Notes: generated by a model not told the origin, from the letters alone. Shown: positions 8,335-18,173, counted from the first letter of the stretch. The stretch: DNA of 64,000 bases from Oceanobacillus jeddahensis (GCF_000750635.1 NZ_CCDM010000002.1:682001-746000), one strand, 5' to 3'. Program-made: numbers and translations.

Positions 8335-8817
<483 letters not shown>

Positions 8818-8860
8818 TTATACAAAAATAGAATTTTTGTTCGTTACATATTTTTAAGGG

Positions 8861-8896
8861 AAGAGAGTCAGATTAATTAGATCGACTCTCTTTTAT
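8861..8896 (+). terminator. Terminator after coaD
   Basis: AAGAGAGTC / GACTCTCTT, perfect 9-bp arms followed by TTATTATAT. It lies between the convergent coaD and ylbJ. Confidence 0.75.
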
Positions 8897-8911
8897 TATA
8901 TCCACTTGATT

Positions 8912-10129
8912 TCAAAGGGGATTATTTATTTTGTTTTTATAGATAATAATAAAGATAGCTGTTGCTAAACTGATAATCGTTACTGTCGGACCGATATCTT
9001 GTAGTAAATAGTACGTATTCATCCAAATAGAGGTGTCCTGAACCGTCGCTGCAGGAATTTCATTAGAACGGATGACAATTCGATCAAGATATAATGGTTT
9101 ATATAATAAAATAGTCAGGATAACAGCAAACGTTCCATGTAAAAGACGGGCAAGGAAATATGGATAGAAGCGGATATCTGTTTTTGCTAAAATGCTGGCA
9201 ACCTGCGCCTGAATGGATAAACCATTAAACCCAAGGATAAAACTGATTAACATCGCTTTTTGCAGTAGAGAATCCGTAGCTACTTGGGAAATTAAGTTTG
9301 ACCCCACCGTGATTTCAAATAATCCGGAAATAAACGGAAGTCCTAACTCTTTCGGCAGCTCAAAAATAGGAAGAAAAGGTTCAATAAGTGTTGCGAGAAA
9401 AGGCGTGATGTCCATCAGAAAAAGCAATTTAATCAGGACGGAAAATAAAATAATAAATCCACCAATCATAACTAGTGTCTGAATTGAATTTAATACAGCA
9501 TCACCTAATATTTCTCCGAAGGGACGTGTATTCCTTAAACGATTTCGGTGCATTTCTTGAAAAGCTTTTTTTAATGAAAAGGAGTATTTTTTTTTCTTGA
9601 TGACTTGCTGTTCTTGTTTCCTGCCATGAAAACGCATCACGATCCCGACAATAGTATTTGCTCCATAATGGCAAACAGCCAATAATAACCCCAACTTAAT
9701 GTTATAAAAAAAGCCAGCGGAAATTGCACCAAATATAAAGAGTGGACTCGAATTATTTGTAAAAGACACTAACCTTTCAGCTTCTATTTGGCTTAGTTGC
9801 CTTTCTTCACGGAGTCTCGATGCTATTTTTGCTCCTGTTGGATAACCACTTGCCATTCCCATAATCCATCCGAAGCTTCCGGCACCTGGTATATTAAATA
9901 ATGGGCGCATAATTGGTTCAAATAAAACACCTAAAAATTTCACAACACCGAAAGCTAATAATAGCTCAGCAGTTATAAAAAATGGCAACAACGAGGGGAA
10001 TACAACCTCCCACCACATATTTAGTCCACGAATAGCTGCTTCCAATGCCTGGTCTGGAAATCGTATTAAACTAAAAAATAAGAAAATAGATATTCCTGCA
10101 TAGCCAAGTGTTTTTAGCTTTTGTTTCAA
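8912..10129 (-). CDS. ylbJ: Sporulation integral membrane protein YlbJ
   Basis: A 405-residue polytopic membrane protein with two nucleoside-transporter-like Gate domains. Hydrophobic helices lie near residues 10-25, 40-75, 135-165, 215-245 and 275-345. Conserved features include GWIMGMASGYPTGAK (about 88-102) and TNNSSPLFIFG (about 128-138). In B. subtilis the gene is under SigE and is needed for spore heat resistance; its cargo is not known. It lies antiparallel to its neighbours. ylbK (patatin-like), its usual neighbour, is absent. Confidence 0.92.
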   Translation of the reverse strand: MKQKLKTLGYAGISIFLFFSLIRFPDQALEAAIRGLNMWWEVVFPSLLPFFITAELLLAFGVVKFLGVLFEPIMRPLFNIPGAGSFGWIMGMASGYPTGAKIASRLREERQLSQIEAERLVSFTNNSSPLFIFGAISAGFFYNIKLGLLLAVCHYGANTIVGIVMRFHGRKQEQQVIKKKKYSFSLKKAFQEMHRNRLRNTRPFGEILGDAVLNSIQTLVMIGGFIILFSVLIKLLFLMDITPFLATLIEPFLPIFELPKELGLPFISGLFEITVGSNLISQVATDSLLQKAMLISFILGFNGLSIQAQVASILAKTDIRFYPYFLARLLHGTFAVILTILLYKPLYLDRIVIRSNEIPAATVQDTSIWMNTYYLLQDIGPTVTIISLATAIFIIIYKNKINNPL

Positions 10130-10621
10130 TCTAATGTCCCCCTATTAATGCATATTCAAAAATGATGTGTTGTATCTCACCAAAAAAATAACTAATTTAG
10201 CGTTTGCTTATTTTGTTGAGACGAGTAGCTGCTATTCTGACGAAGACTTTATTTAGCAATATACCTGCACTTTAGAACATAAGGGGGAAAGAAAGCGGCG
10301 TATGCTTCCCAGGCTCCCTTTTCGAATACTGTGTTCTCTAATGTCTCTTCCTATGAAATGAGAAGTACAGAACTTCGCTACATATCGCTTTATTTTATAC
10401 ATATTCTTTATTTAGAAAGGAAATATCATGACGCTGTTTCATCTTCATATCATGAAGTATCTATTCTGTACAATTATGGTAGGAAGTAGTAGAATAATGC
10501 TAGCTTGTCCGATGTATAATTGTAAGAAAAAAGTTACTATATGTGATATATATACGCGAATACCATATGAAAATATGCCATAGATATATTTTTAGTAAGT
10601 GTGTGAGGAAGGGGAATAGAT
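10130..10621. other. Intergenic, no convincing gene
   Basis: A 492-bp gap between the divergent ylbJ and ylbL, where ylbK lies in B. subtilis. It should contain both promoters. The only frame with a ribosome-like AAAGG ahead is 10428-10583 (51 codons); its composition (Met, Cys and Ile-rich) is not convincing. No repeat shared with the rest of the window was seen. Confidence 0.5.
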
Positions 10622-11644
10622 GTGTTGCGATTATCGAAAAAAAGAATTATAGGATTACTAATCATTGTATTACTTGTTTACTTATTAGGCGTATATCAAT
10701 TACCGTATTATATACAAAAACCAGGTGGTGCTGATGCATTAGATCCTATTGTAGAAGTTGATGGAGGCTATCCTAGTGAAGGAGATATGCATTTAGTGAC
10801 AATTAGTGGAATGCAGGCGACGCCCATTTTATATGCGGCTGCTTCCGTTTTACCGCATCAAGAGATCCTTCCTTTAGATCAGGTTTTCCCAGAAGGAATG
10901 TCACAGGAAGATTATATGGCTGCACAGCTCCAGGTGATGGAAAGCTCTCAAGAGGCAGCAACGGTTGTTGCGTATGAAGCAGCAGAAAAAGAAATAGATA
11001 TTGATTTTAAAGGTGTTTATGTGGTCGCTGCTGTGGAAGGGTTACCTGCAGAAGGTAAATTAGAGAGCGGGGATCGTATCATCGGAATTGATGATACAGA
11101 GGTGAATGAGTCTCAAGACTTAATTAATTATATTGATGGCAAAGAAGCCGGTGATACGGTAACGGTTGTTTTTGAAAGAAATGATGAAGAACACACAACT
11201 AATATGGAATTAGAGCCGTTAGATGAAGAAGGAACACGTGTAGGTGTTGGAATAAATCTGGTGACGGACCGTGAAGTAACCGTCAATCCAGAAATTCATT
11301 TTTCCAGTGGTAGTATCGGCGGTCCGAGCGCAGGTCTCATGTTTTCTTTAGAAATCTATGATCAATTAACAGAAGGAGATTTAACTGGTGGAAAACAGAT
11401 CGGCGGGACTGGTGAAATTGACTATGATGGAAATGTTCATCGAATTGGTGGAGTAGATAAAAAAGTTGTTGCTTCTGATAAAGAAGGAGTCGATATTTTC
11501 TTTGCACCAAATGAAGATGGACGTGAAGATTCAAATTACCAGGTAGCAGTTGAAACGGCAGAAAGTATAGGGACAGATATGGAAATTGTTCCGGTGGATA
11601 CTTTTGAAGATGCCATAGACTATTTAGAAAGTGTTAATGAATAA
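10622..11644 (+). CDS. ylbL: Membrane-anchored PDZ/Lon-type serine protease (SepM-like, YlbL)
   Basis: A 340-residue protein. An N-terminal membrane anchor (residues 8-26) is followed by a PDZ domain (about 115-205) and a C-terminal Lon-like (S16) protease domain. The nucleophile is the Ser of GGPSAG (about residue 236), and the dyad Lys lies in GGVDKKVVA (about 280). The family includes streptococcal SepM; B. subtilis YlbL has been linked to DNA-damage checkpoint recovery. GTG 10622 follows GAGGAAGGGG. It ends with a strong terminator. Confidence 0.93.
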   Translation: MLRLSKKRIIGLLIIVLLVYLLGVYQLPYYIQKPGGADALDPIVEVDGGYPSEGDMHLVTISGMQATPILYAAASVLPHQEILPLDQVFPEGMSQEDYMAAQLQVMESSQEAATVVAYEAAEKEIDIDFKGVYVVAAVEGLPAEGKLESGDRIIGIDDTEVNESQDLINYIDGKEAGDTVTVVFERNDEEHTTNMELEPLDEEGTRVGVGINLVTDREVTVNPEIHFSSGSIGGPSAGLMFSLEIYDQLTEGDLTGGKQIGGTGEIDYDGNVHRIGGVDKKVVASDKEGVDIFFAPNEDGREDSNYQVAVETAESIGTDMEIVPVDTFEDAIDYLESVNE

Positions 11645-11654
11645 AAAATAAATG

Positions 11655-11705
11655 AAAGAGGATTTCCATGTTGAAATAAGGGGCTGGAAATCCTCTTTTT
11701 TATCA
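11655..11705 (+). terminator. Terminator after ylbL
   Basis: Perfect 14-bp arms AAAGAGGATTTCCA / TGGAAATCCTCTTT followed by TTTTTT. Its T-tract abuts repeat A1. Confidence 0.92.
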
Positions 11706-11986
11706 CGGAGAACTGCCTGTAAAACTCCCGCTCCAAAAAAAGAGGGAGAATAAACATATTTAGGCGGGAAATAACGGGCGTTAACTCCCTGAATCACACT
11801 CAGACTAAGCTCGCAACGTCCTGGAGTTGCGATTACGCCCCTACCATAACCCGTCGCAGCGGTCGATTAACCTGACAACATTGAGACCTGCGATTACTCG
11901 GTCTATTAAAACCGTTGCTGCGACTACTCGTCCTATCGTAAAGAGTTGTGCGTCGAAAATACCCACTGAATGAAGTTTCGTTTTAT
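11701..11986 (+). repeat. Interspersed repeat, family A copy A1 (286 bp)
   Basis: It begins TATCACGGAGAACTG and ends TGAATGAAGTTTCGTTTTAT. The same ends occur at 46881-47106 (same strand) and 15542-15699 (inverted). Its interior contains the 100-bp module also at 7211-7310, with the TGCGATTACTC-loop hairpin at 11884-11904. It fills the ylbL-tmcAL gap and ends 9 bp before the tmcAL stop codon. No transposase and no clear terminal inverted repeat. Confidence 0.85.
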
Positions 11987-11994
11987 AAAAACAT

Positions 11995-13200
11995 CTACTT
12001 TACAATAATGGGGGATTGAAGTTCCTGTAAAAAAAATCTTCTTTGCTTTTGAACGGGTAAAACACTGTAATACGCTTTAGCAGCTCGTTCTTCTATTTGT
12101 AAAAATGGATGCTTCAACTGATTTATTTTTGTAATGAACGGTAAATCAGCTTTCTTTTTTTGCTGGTTTAAAAAGCTCTGCCCCGTTTTGTTCATGCCAA
12201 GTATCCGTACGTATCCTGTTTGATTGGTTAGTATATTTTCTTCTTTTTTTGTATTGGTTAAAATATGGACAAATATTCGCTGAAGTCTTGTCCACGTGTA
12301 ACGTTTTGTTTTTAAGGCTGTCATCCATTCTTGGAAAGAAGCAGCATCTATAGATGTACGTGCAATTCGATGCTCCAGCCCTTCCACAACGCCCTCTATT
12401 TGTTTTAAATCTGTTAAAGTCATCGTTTGTACACGATACTTTAGAAAAGGAAAATATAACTCCCAATCATGCCAATAACCTGACGTATGTTTATAGTTTT
12501 TTAAAATATCTAACGTGTCAGCAGGCATGGCGTCAGAAGCTGATTTTGAAGCGGATGGATTGTTTAGGACTTCTTTACGGATACTTGTTGCACTTGCGAT
12601 ATTTCCAGTGATTGTTGTATCATGATAATTATTCTGAATTCGTTTAATGGTAGTTGGGCGGATAGGATAGTGAGCGTCTTTAATTGCCCGGACATAACTT
12701 AATCCTAATATATTATTTGGTTTGGACACATCAAGAATCTCCGAGATACCCAAAATGCTTTGATAAGCTTTTGTTGCTGCATCAGGATAAGCATGACCTG
12801 CATTTAAATATTCTTTTAGAGATGTTTTATATTGATCCTGATGCTCTTTTTGGATGTGATAAGCTTCTGAAAAAGAATCAATATTTCCCGATTCACTTCC
12901 AAAACAGATAGCATTTACTCCGGAATAGTAAAGCGTATCAATCGCTCCTTTAGCAAAATAATCACTATGTTGAACAGCGTATACATATGGCAGTTCAACA
13001 ACTAAATCAACTCCTCCAAGGATTGCTGCTTTGGCCCGGTTATATTTATCCATGATAGCTGGTTCGCCACGCTGTAAAAAATTTCCGCTCATCACTGCAA
13101 CTATACAATCAGCACCTGTTTTTTCTTTGGCTTTCTTTAAATGATACTGATGACCATAATGGAAAGGATTATATTCCACTACTAAACCACAAGCTTCCAT
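11995..13200 (-). CDS. tmcAL: tRNA(Met) cytidine acetate ligase TmcAL (YlbM)
   Basis: A 401-residue enzyme that, in B. subtilis, uses ATP and acetate to form N4-acetylcytidine at the wobble position of elongator tRNA-Met. The N-terminal HIGH-type nucleotidyltransferase domain shows VEYNPFHYGHQYHLKKA (residues 8-24), the NFLQRGEPAIMDKY segment (about 40-53) and FGSESG (about 99-104). ATG 13200 has a GAGGTG ribosome site on the minus strand. It sits antiparallel between ylbL and yceD, as in B. subtilis. Confidence 0.94.
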   Translation of the reverse strand: MEACGLVVEYNPFHYGHQYHLKKAKEKTGADCIVAVMSGNFLQRGEPAIMDKYNRAKAAILGGVDLVVELPYVYAVQHSDYFAKGAIDTLYYSGVNAICFGSESGNIDSFSEAYHIQKEHQDQYKTSLKEYLNAGHAYPDAATKAYQSILGISEILDVSKPNNILGLSYVRAIKDAHYPIRPTTIKRIQNNYHDTTITGNIASATSIRKEVLNNPSASKSASDAMPADTLDILKNYKHTSGYWHDWELYFPFLKYRVQTMTLTDLKQIEGVVEGLEHRIARTSIDAASFQEWMTALKTKRYTWTRLQRIFVHILTNTKKEENILTNQTGYVRILGMNKTGQSFLNQQKKKADLPFITKINQLKHPFLQIEERAAKAYYSVLPVQKQRRFFLQELQSPIIVK

Positions 13201-13432
13201 ATACTCACCTCTATTTTTTTAGGTAATTGTATTTTAACATAAGGGGCGTTAGATGATAAAAAGTGGAATAGGATGACAAATAGACAAAGTACGAGTAGAA
13301 TGATTTTAGCTGTCGTTTTGTATATTCAATCTTAGGGAATACTACTTTTGTAAAGAAGAATTGTCAATGATCGTTCCGCAATCGTAAACAGAGCCATAAT
13401 TATACGAATGCTTGTGGCGTAAAGAAAATATA

Positions 13433-13461
13433 TTGACAAAAGTAGCTTTTTCTTTTATCAT
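13433..13461 (+). promoter_or_regulatory. SigA-type promoter of yceD-rpmF
   Basis: TTGACA (13433-13438), a 17-bp spacer, then TATCAT (13456-13461). A perfect -35, a five-of-six -10 and ideal spacing, 28 bp before the yceD start. Confidence 0.8.
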
Positions 13462-13488
13462 TTATCTTGTTGCCTAGAGGTGATTTTA

Positions 13489-14019
13489 ATGAAATTGACT
13501 GTTAATCAGATTAAAAAAGGTTCTGTAAATGAACCGTATTTCTTTGATAACCAAGCAGATGTGTCAGAATTGGAATCGATGAATAATGATATACGTAAAA
13601 TTTCTCCAGTACATGTGACTGGCCAAGCAACTATGCATGGTGAGGAGTTCTATGTGAACTTTCATATTAAGGGAGAAATGACCCTTCCTTGTGCCCGTAC
13701 ATTGGTGGATGTTCCTTATCCGTTTGACATAGATGCAAGTGAAGTTTTTTCTACTTCTGCTTATTATGGAAAAGAAGAAGAGGAGCAAGAAATTCATCCA
13801 ATTCAGGGAGAAGTTCTTGACTTAACACCATATATCAAGGAAAATATATTATTGGAAATTCCGTTCCGCGTGTTTGCTGAGAACGTTGATTCGGATGAAG
13901 CAGCTCCTTCTAGCGGGAAGGACTGGGAATTTGTATCTGAAACTAAGGAAGAGAAGTCCATCGATCCGAGATTGAAAAAATTGGAGTCTTTCCTTAATAA
14001 TAAGCCGAAAGAAAAATAA
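13489..14019 (+). CDS. yceD: YceD family (DUF177) protein
   Basis: A 176-residue cytoplasmic protein of the YceD/DUF177 family (YlbN in B. subtilis), which almost always precedes rpmF. Plant and bacterial members are linked to 23S rRNA accumulation. The motif LPCARTLVDVPYPF (about 65-78) corresponds to the family's conserved Cys-x2-Cys region, but only one of the two Cys is retained here. An acidic segment precedes DLTPYIKENILLEIPFRV. ATG 13489 follows AGAGGTG by 6 nt; the GTG at 13480 overlaps that site and is less likely. Confidence 0.9.
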   Translation: MKLTVNQIKKGSVNEPYFFDNQADVSELESMNNDIRKISPVHVTGQATMHGEEFYVNFHIKGEMTLPCARTLVDVPYPFDIDASEVFSTSAYYGKEEEEQEIHPIQGEVLDLTPYIKENILLEIPFRVFAENVDSDEAAPSSGKDWEFVSETKEEKSIDPRLKKLESFLNNKPKEK

Positions 14020-14064
14020 GAATCTGATTCAAGTTTTACTTTCAATTTGAAGGAGGTGTAAGTC

Positions 14065-14238
14065 ATGGCAGTACCTAAAAGAAGAACTTCCAAAAAAGTA
14101 AAAAACCAACGCCGTACGCATAAAAAATTACACGTACCTGGTATGGTAGAATGCTCGAACTGTGGTGAATTAACAAAACCTCATCATGTTTGCAAAGCTT
14201 GTGGACATTATGATGGAAAAGAAGTTGTAAGTAACTAA
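14065..14238 (+). CDS. rpmF: 50S ribosomal protein L32
   Basis: Small large-subunit ribosomal protein of 57 residues. It begins [10 protein letters not shown] and keeps the four zinc-binding cysteines as CSNC (residues 30-33) and CKAC (43-46), so it is the zinc-ribbon form. A near-perfect AGGAGGTG ribosome site precedes ATG 14065. It is co-transcribed with yceD, which ends 45 bp upstream, and is closed by a terminator. Confidence 0.97.
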   Translation: MAVPKRRTSKKVKNQRRTHKKLHVPGMVECSNCGELTKPHHVCKACGHYDGKEVVSN

Positions 14239-14250
14239 TTCTAATTAACG

Positions 14251-14283
14251 AAAACAGATCACAATACGTGGTCTGTTTTTTTC
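14251..14283 (+). terminator. Terminator after rpmF
   Basis: AAACAGATCAC / GTGGTCTGTTT, 11-bp arms with one G-T pair, a 5-nt loop and a T-tract. Confidence 0.88.
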
Positions 14284-14399
14284 GTATGTCTCATATTTAG
14301 AAGGTATCTTCATATTTGTTTCATAAATTTAGTATAAAACGATTCTAGCATTCCTATTTTTTGCATACATTGATAGCAAACCCTAATAGGAGGTATGTT

Positions 14400-14861
14400 A
14401 TGAACGATACAAGACAAGATGCGTGGACGGAAGAAGAAGACAGATTATTAGCAGATACTGTGCTGAAGTGTATACAGGAAGGAAGAACACAATTAGAAGC
14501 ATTTAAAGAAGTTGCGGAAAAATTATCCAGGACATCGGCAGCTTGCGGGTTTCGTTGGAATGCTAAAATAAGAAAGCAATGCCAGGAACAGGTGCAGGAT
14601 GCAAAAGAAAAAAGAAAAGCAGGATTAAAGCAGCGAATCGCATACCCGGCTATAGAGGCTTCATCCATTCAATCTATTGATGCAGCTATTCAGCTGCTAG
14701 AAAAAATGCGGACGGATATCCCGCAGCAGGATGATTTTGTGAAACGGGAAGAATTAGATAAAGTTTTACAGGAAAATAAAGATTTAAAAAACAGGGTTGC
14801 CACATATGAGACTGTGTGGGGAGAAATAAACGATCTGCTTAAAACAGTTTCAAATTCGTAA
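14400..14861 (+). CDS. ylbO: RsfA-family transcriptional regulator (YlbO/GerR-like)
   Basis: A 153-residue DNA-binding protein. The Myb/SANT-like N-terminus DAWTEEEDRLLADTVLKC (residues 6-23) and the CGFRWNAKIRKQC segment (about 51-63) define the RsfA family. A C-terminal coiled coil covers about 115-150. Relatives are prespore or mother-cell regulators in B. subtilis (RsfA; GerR = YlbO represses some SigE genes). AGGAGG 6 nt before ATG 14400 fixes the start. It occupies the ylbO position, which supports the GerR-like role. Confidence 0.85.
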   Translation: MNDTRQDAWTEEEDRLLADTVLKCIQEGRTQLEAFKEVAEKLSRTSAACGFRWNAKIRKQCQEQVQDAKEKRKAGLKQRIAYPAIEASSIQSIDAAIQLLEKMRTDIPQQDDFVKREELDKVLQENKDLKNRVATYETVWGEINDLLKTVSNS

Positions 14862-14906
14862 CACTTAGAAGTTTACAGTTATTCATTTTATTCTTTTTAA
14901 TGTGTG

Positions 14907-14943
14907 AAAAAAGACAGGAAGCTTATTGCTTCGTGTCTTTTTC
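14907..14943. terminator. Bidirectional terminator between ylbO and ylbP
   Basis: AAAAAGACAGGAAGC / GCTTCGTGTCTTTTT, a 15-bp stem with one mismatch and a TTATT-type loop. It overlaps the last codons of ylbP on the minus strand. Confidence 0.85.
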
Positions 14944-15405
14944 TTCAACACCCTCAGGTAACCACAGTAATGGATTTTCTCCTAAATCACGTTCCATTTC
15001 ATAATGTGGTTTCACAAAGTCCATCTTTTCCCAGAAACCATGTGAATTAATTCTTGGGTTTGTTTTAATAGGAAGGCCGAAACCTTTTGCAAAATCCACA
15101 AGTGCTTTTCCGTAACCTCTCCCCTGGTAATCAGGAAGTACTTCTAATTTCCATAGCGTCAGATAATCCTGTGGAGGCTCAAAGTAAAAATCATACTTCT
15201 TACTCACTTCATAAAGACTCATCCTGGCTATTAAATTATCACCAATGTAAATCCCGTAAAAAGGAGATTTACTATTGTTTTCAATAATCTTATTTTCTAA
15301 ATCCTCCATCATTGTCAGTTCCTGGTTTCCGTATTCACGAAAACGCTTAAATTTTTCAAGTGTCTTAAAATTAATAAGTAAATTCTCTATCTTTATATTC
15401 CCCAT
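14923..15405 (-). CDS. ylbP: GNAT family N-acetyltransferase YlbP
   Basis: A 160-residue GNAT acetyltransferase, the length of B. subtilis YlbP. The acetyl-CoA loop is visible as LPDYQGRGYGKALVDFAK (about 98-115), after a beta strand (WKLEVLP). The acceptor is unknown. The start at 15405 (ATG, MGNIKIEN) is chosen because AGGAGGGG precedes it at normal distance; a longer upstream frame runs into non-coding repeat. The position matches ylbP, beside ylbO. Confidence 0.88.
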   Translation of the reverse strand: MGNIKIENLLINFKTLEKFKRFREYGNQELTMMEDLENKIIENNSKSPFYGIYIGDNLIARMSLYEVSKKYDFYFEPPQDYLTLWKLEVLPDYQGRGYGKALVDFAKGFGLPIKTNPRINSHGFWEKMDFVKPHYEMERDLGENPLLWLPEGVEEKDTKQ

Positions 15406-15541
15406 GTTTACCCCTCCTGAATAAAGTAATATCATAAATATTAAAGATGAATGTAGATTTCCGTCCCTGACTAAATTATAATACATAGGAGACAAATTTA
15501 AAATTATTTCTGTTATATTTATATTAGAAAAGCTGATATGC

Positions 15542-15699
15542 ATAAAACGAAACTTCATTCAGTGGGAGTTTTCGCTCTTCTCCCACTGAATTAGCCTAAG
15601 TGATTCAGGGGGTTAGCGCCCGTTATCTCCCGCCTAAATAAATTTATTTTCGCTTTTTATTTTGAGGCGGGAGTTTTACGGGCGGTTCTCCGTGATAAA
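15542..15699 (-). repeat. Interspersed repeat, family A copy A2 (158 bp, inverted)
   Basis: Read on the minus strand it runs from TATCACGGAGAACCGCCCG to GAAGTTTCGTTTTAT, the same ends as A1 and A3 but with about 100 bp of interior missing. It folds into two hairpins: TTCAGTGGGAG / CTCCCACTGAA, and CGCCCGT...CTCCCGCC / GGCGGGAG...ACGGGCG. Confidence 0.85.
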
Positions 15700-15758
15700 A
15701 AATGACGGCTCTTCACCAAAATTATTTTGCTTACTTATCAAGGTCTCAACTATCGTAC

Positions 15759-15962
15759 TTTAAAAAATTACTTTATATCAATAGGAACAAATGTTGATTG
15801 TGTCTTCTATGTATCTCTTGCCGAAGCATAAAGAAGGTAAGGTGTAAGATCATCGCTGCGGCGGAAAGCAAGCACAATAATGAAGAACATGATAATCCTG
15901 GAATGGTAAAATATATATGTTTATTCTTGGATGCGAAAGTTGAGACAAAATAAACGAACATA
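15759..15962 (+). repeat. Interspersed repeat, family B copy B1 (about 204 bp)
   Basis: The left end (TTAAAAAATTACTTTATAT, then CTTGCCGAAG, then GCTGCGGCGG) and right end (AAGCAAGCACAATAA, then TATATATGTTTATTCTTGG) match copies at 35873-36312 and 49018-49657. The whole interior of those longer copies is missing: GCTGCGGCGG runs directly into AAAGCAAGCAC, as in an internal-deletion derivative. Confidence 0.8.
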
Positions 15963-16020
15963 AAACAGGTTGATGGATTTAACCTGGTAAATGAATTTGT
16001 TTTCAGGCAGGGGGAAAAGG

Positions 16021-16401
16021 ATGCGAGATTATATCTATTATATATTAGCTCTTTTTATTGCATTTCCATTCGTTGTTACTTTTTTAGCGTATGGGATAAC
16101 GAAATTACGGAAAAAACATACATGGAAAGCTGTACATAATGCTGTCCAATGGTCAGCAATCTTTTTTATCTTAGGTGTAGGTGTCTTATTACAACTTTTA
16201 TTTGACCGAAGCTTTTTCGGTTGGATTATCCTTTTGTTCCTAGTAAGTTTGACAGGAATTCTCATTCACCAGTATCGAAAACAAGCAGATATTGAAGTCT
16301 CTAAAGCGGTTAAAATAGTTTGGAGGAGTGCATTTTTACTATTTGCTTGTGCTTATCTTATTTTAAGCATTATTTATATTATCTTAGCAATTTTTTCATA
16401 A
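16021..16401 (+). CDS. DUF3397 membrane protein
   Basis: A 126-residue membrane protein with four hydrophobic segments (about 5-22, 42-60, 63-82 and 103-125) and a basic loop RKQADIEVSKAVKIVW. It resembles the DUF3397 proteins often found just upstream of bshC in Bacillaceae. ATG 16021 follows GGGGGAAAAGG, so upstream in-frame codons are rejected. Function unknown. It is co-directional with bshC, 102 bp upstream. Confidence 0.72.
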   Translation: MRDYIYYILALFIAFPFVVTFLAYGITKLRKKHTWKAVHNAVQWSAIFFILGVGVLLQLLFDRSFFGWIILLFLVSLTGILIHQYRKQADIEVSKAVKIVWRSAFLLFACAYLILSIIYIILAIFS

Positions 16402-16503
16402 TAAAATCTGAATTCATTTTCTTAGAAAGCAGATTAGTTTGATTCTTCCTGTTTTTTCTGTACAATACGGAATGTATCCAAATCGATATAAGGAGAAAAT
16501 GAT

Positions 16504-18132
16504 ATGCAGATAAATTCATTAACTTTACCTGCTGCTAATAGGCTGGTAGCTGATTATAAAAATGAAGAAGATAATATAACTAATTTGTTCGATTATCATC
16601 CGTATAAGGACTTTCATAAACGATTGCAAGATCTATCAGAGAGAGATTTTAATCGGAATGAGTTAACAAATGTATTACATACATTAAATAAACAATGGGG
16701 AGCTCCTGAAGAAACACTCAAACAGATTGAACGCTTAAATGATGAAAAGAGTACAGTTGTCATTGGCGGTCAGCAAGCTGGGCTTTTAACAGGACCTATT
16801 TATACGATTAATAAAATAATTACGATTCTTGAAGTGGCTAAGCAACAAGAAAAAGTATTGGGGAAACCAGTTATTCCAGTGTTTTGGATTGCCGGAGAAG
16901 ATCATGACTTCGAGGAAATCAATCATATTCACTGTCCCACTGAAGATGGAGATTTTCAAAAATTAAAATTGCATACCAAAAGTATAGATGCTGGGAAAAA
17001 AGCTGTTTCGGAATTAGAAATGGATAAGAAGGAGTTATCAAAGTGGATTGAAGCTGTTTTTGAAACACTGCCGGAGACAGCACATACAAAAGATATCTAC
17101 ATGTTAATTCAGGATGTCCAGCATAAAGCTTCTAATTATATCGACTTTTTTGCACGTCTAATTTTTGAGTTGTTTCCAAAGCAGGGAATTGTTCTGGTGG
17201 ATTCAGGAAATTCAGCCTTCCGTAAGCTGGAGACAGATTGCTTTTTGAAATTGATCCAGAAACAATCACAAATTAGTGTATCTGTAGTGAAGACCTTGAA
17301 AGCGTTAGAAGAACGCGAGTATCCACTTGCAATTGAAGCTGCAAAATCAGATGGAAATTTATTTTACCATGATGATATACAAGGAAGAATTTTGTTAAGA
17401 GTGGATGAGAATGGGGACTGGGTTGGAAAACAACAAGAAATGTCATTTACGGAGAAGGAACTGAAGGATATTGCCAAGAATACACCGTGGAAGCTAAGTA
17501 ATAATGTCGTAACAAGGCCAATTATGCAAGAGTATATGTTCCCTACGTTAGCTTTTATAGCTGGCCCCGGTGAGATAGCTTATTGGGCGGCGTTGAAGTC
17601 AAGTTTTCATGTGATGAACATGCAAATGCCCCCTGTTGTTCCGAGAGTATCTCTCACATTTTTAGACACTGCTACGAAGAAATTAGTCACAAAATATCAA
17701 CTGACGACAAAAGCTGTTATTTTAAATGGTGTTCAATCCAAGGTGAAGGATTACATGGAAATGAACGGAAGCCAAGAGATTGATCAAATCACAGAGGATG
17801 TTGCTGAAAAGATTAAAGAGGTACATCAACCGATTCGAGATATGGCTGCTAATATGGGAGATGATATACAAGCGTTAAGTAAAAAGAATTTAGCATACTT
17901 GTTAGAGAATATTCAATTTATGAATAAACGTTTCCATAAAGAGTTCGAAAAGAAACATTCTAAAGTGCTAAGTGAATTTAATCAGATGGAGCAAATACTT
18001 CATCCACATGGGGGCTTACAAGAACGCGTTTGGAATCCATTGTTTTTACTGAATCACTATGGTATTGAATTTATTTCACAGTTAACGTCATTTTCATTGG
18101 ATATGGAAAAAGGACATTGGGTGGTTGAATAA
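16504..18132 (+). CDS. bshC: Bacillithiol biosynthesis cysteine-adding enzyme BshC
   Basis: A 542-residue enzyme of the BshC (YllA) family, which adds L-cysteine to GlcN-malate in the last step of bacillithiol synthesis. Its presence indicates bacillithiol as the low-molecular-weight thiol. Conserved segments include VVIGGQQAGLLTGPIYTINK (about 85-104), VFWIAGEDHDFEEINH (about 125-140) and PRVSLTFLD near 380. A coiled coil typical of the family lies near 420-490. ATG 16504 has a taAGGAGaaaatgat site. A terminator follows. Confidence 0.95.
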   Translation: MQINSLTLPAANRLVADYKNEEDNITNLFDYHPYKDFHKRLQDLSERDFNRNELTNVLHTLNKQWGAPEETLKQIERLNDEKSTVVIGGQQAGLLTGPIYTINKIITILEVAKQQEKVLGKPVIPVFWIAGEDHDFEEINHIHCPTEDGDFQKLKLHTKSIDAGKKAVSELEMDKKELSKWIEAVFETLPETAHTKDIYMLIQDVQHKASNYIDFFARLIFELFPKQGIVLVDSGNSAFRKLETDCFLKLIQKQSQISVSVVKTLKALEEREYPLAIEAAKSDGNLFYHDDIQGRILLRVDENGDWVGKQQEMSFTEKELKDIAKNTPWKLSNNVVTRPIMQEYMFPTLAFIAGPGEIAYWAALKSSFHVMNMQMPPVVPRVSLTFLDTATKKLVTKYQLTTKAVILNGVQSKVKDYMEMNGSQEIDQITEDVAEKIKEVHQPIRDMAANMGDDIQALSKKNLAYLLENIQFMNKRFHKEFEKKHSKVLSEFNQMEQILHPHGGLQERVWNPLFLLNHYGIEFISQLTSFSLDMEKGHWVVE

Positions 18133-18173
18133 AATCCCCCACAACTCCCCACCACAATTTTATAAGAAAAAGT

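Noticed and set aside
12146..12466. 106-codon minus-strand frame inside tmcAL
   Set aside because: Same strand but a different frame of a conserved gene; no start signal.
15773..15961. Minus-strand frame in repeat B1 with a peptide also readable in B2 and B3 (KNKHIY...GLSxSS)
   Set aside because: The other copies carry stops or frame breaks in the same stretch, so the similarity is best explained by DNA-level repetition.
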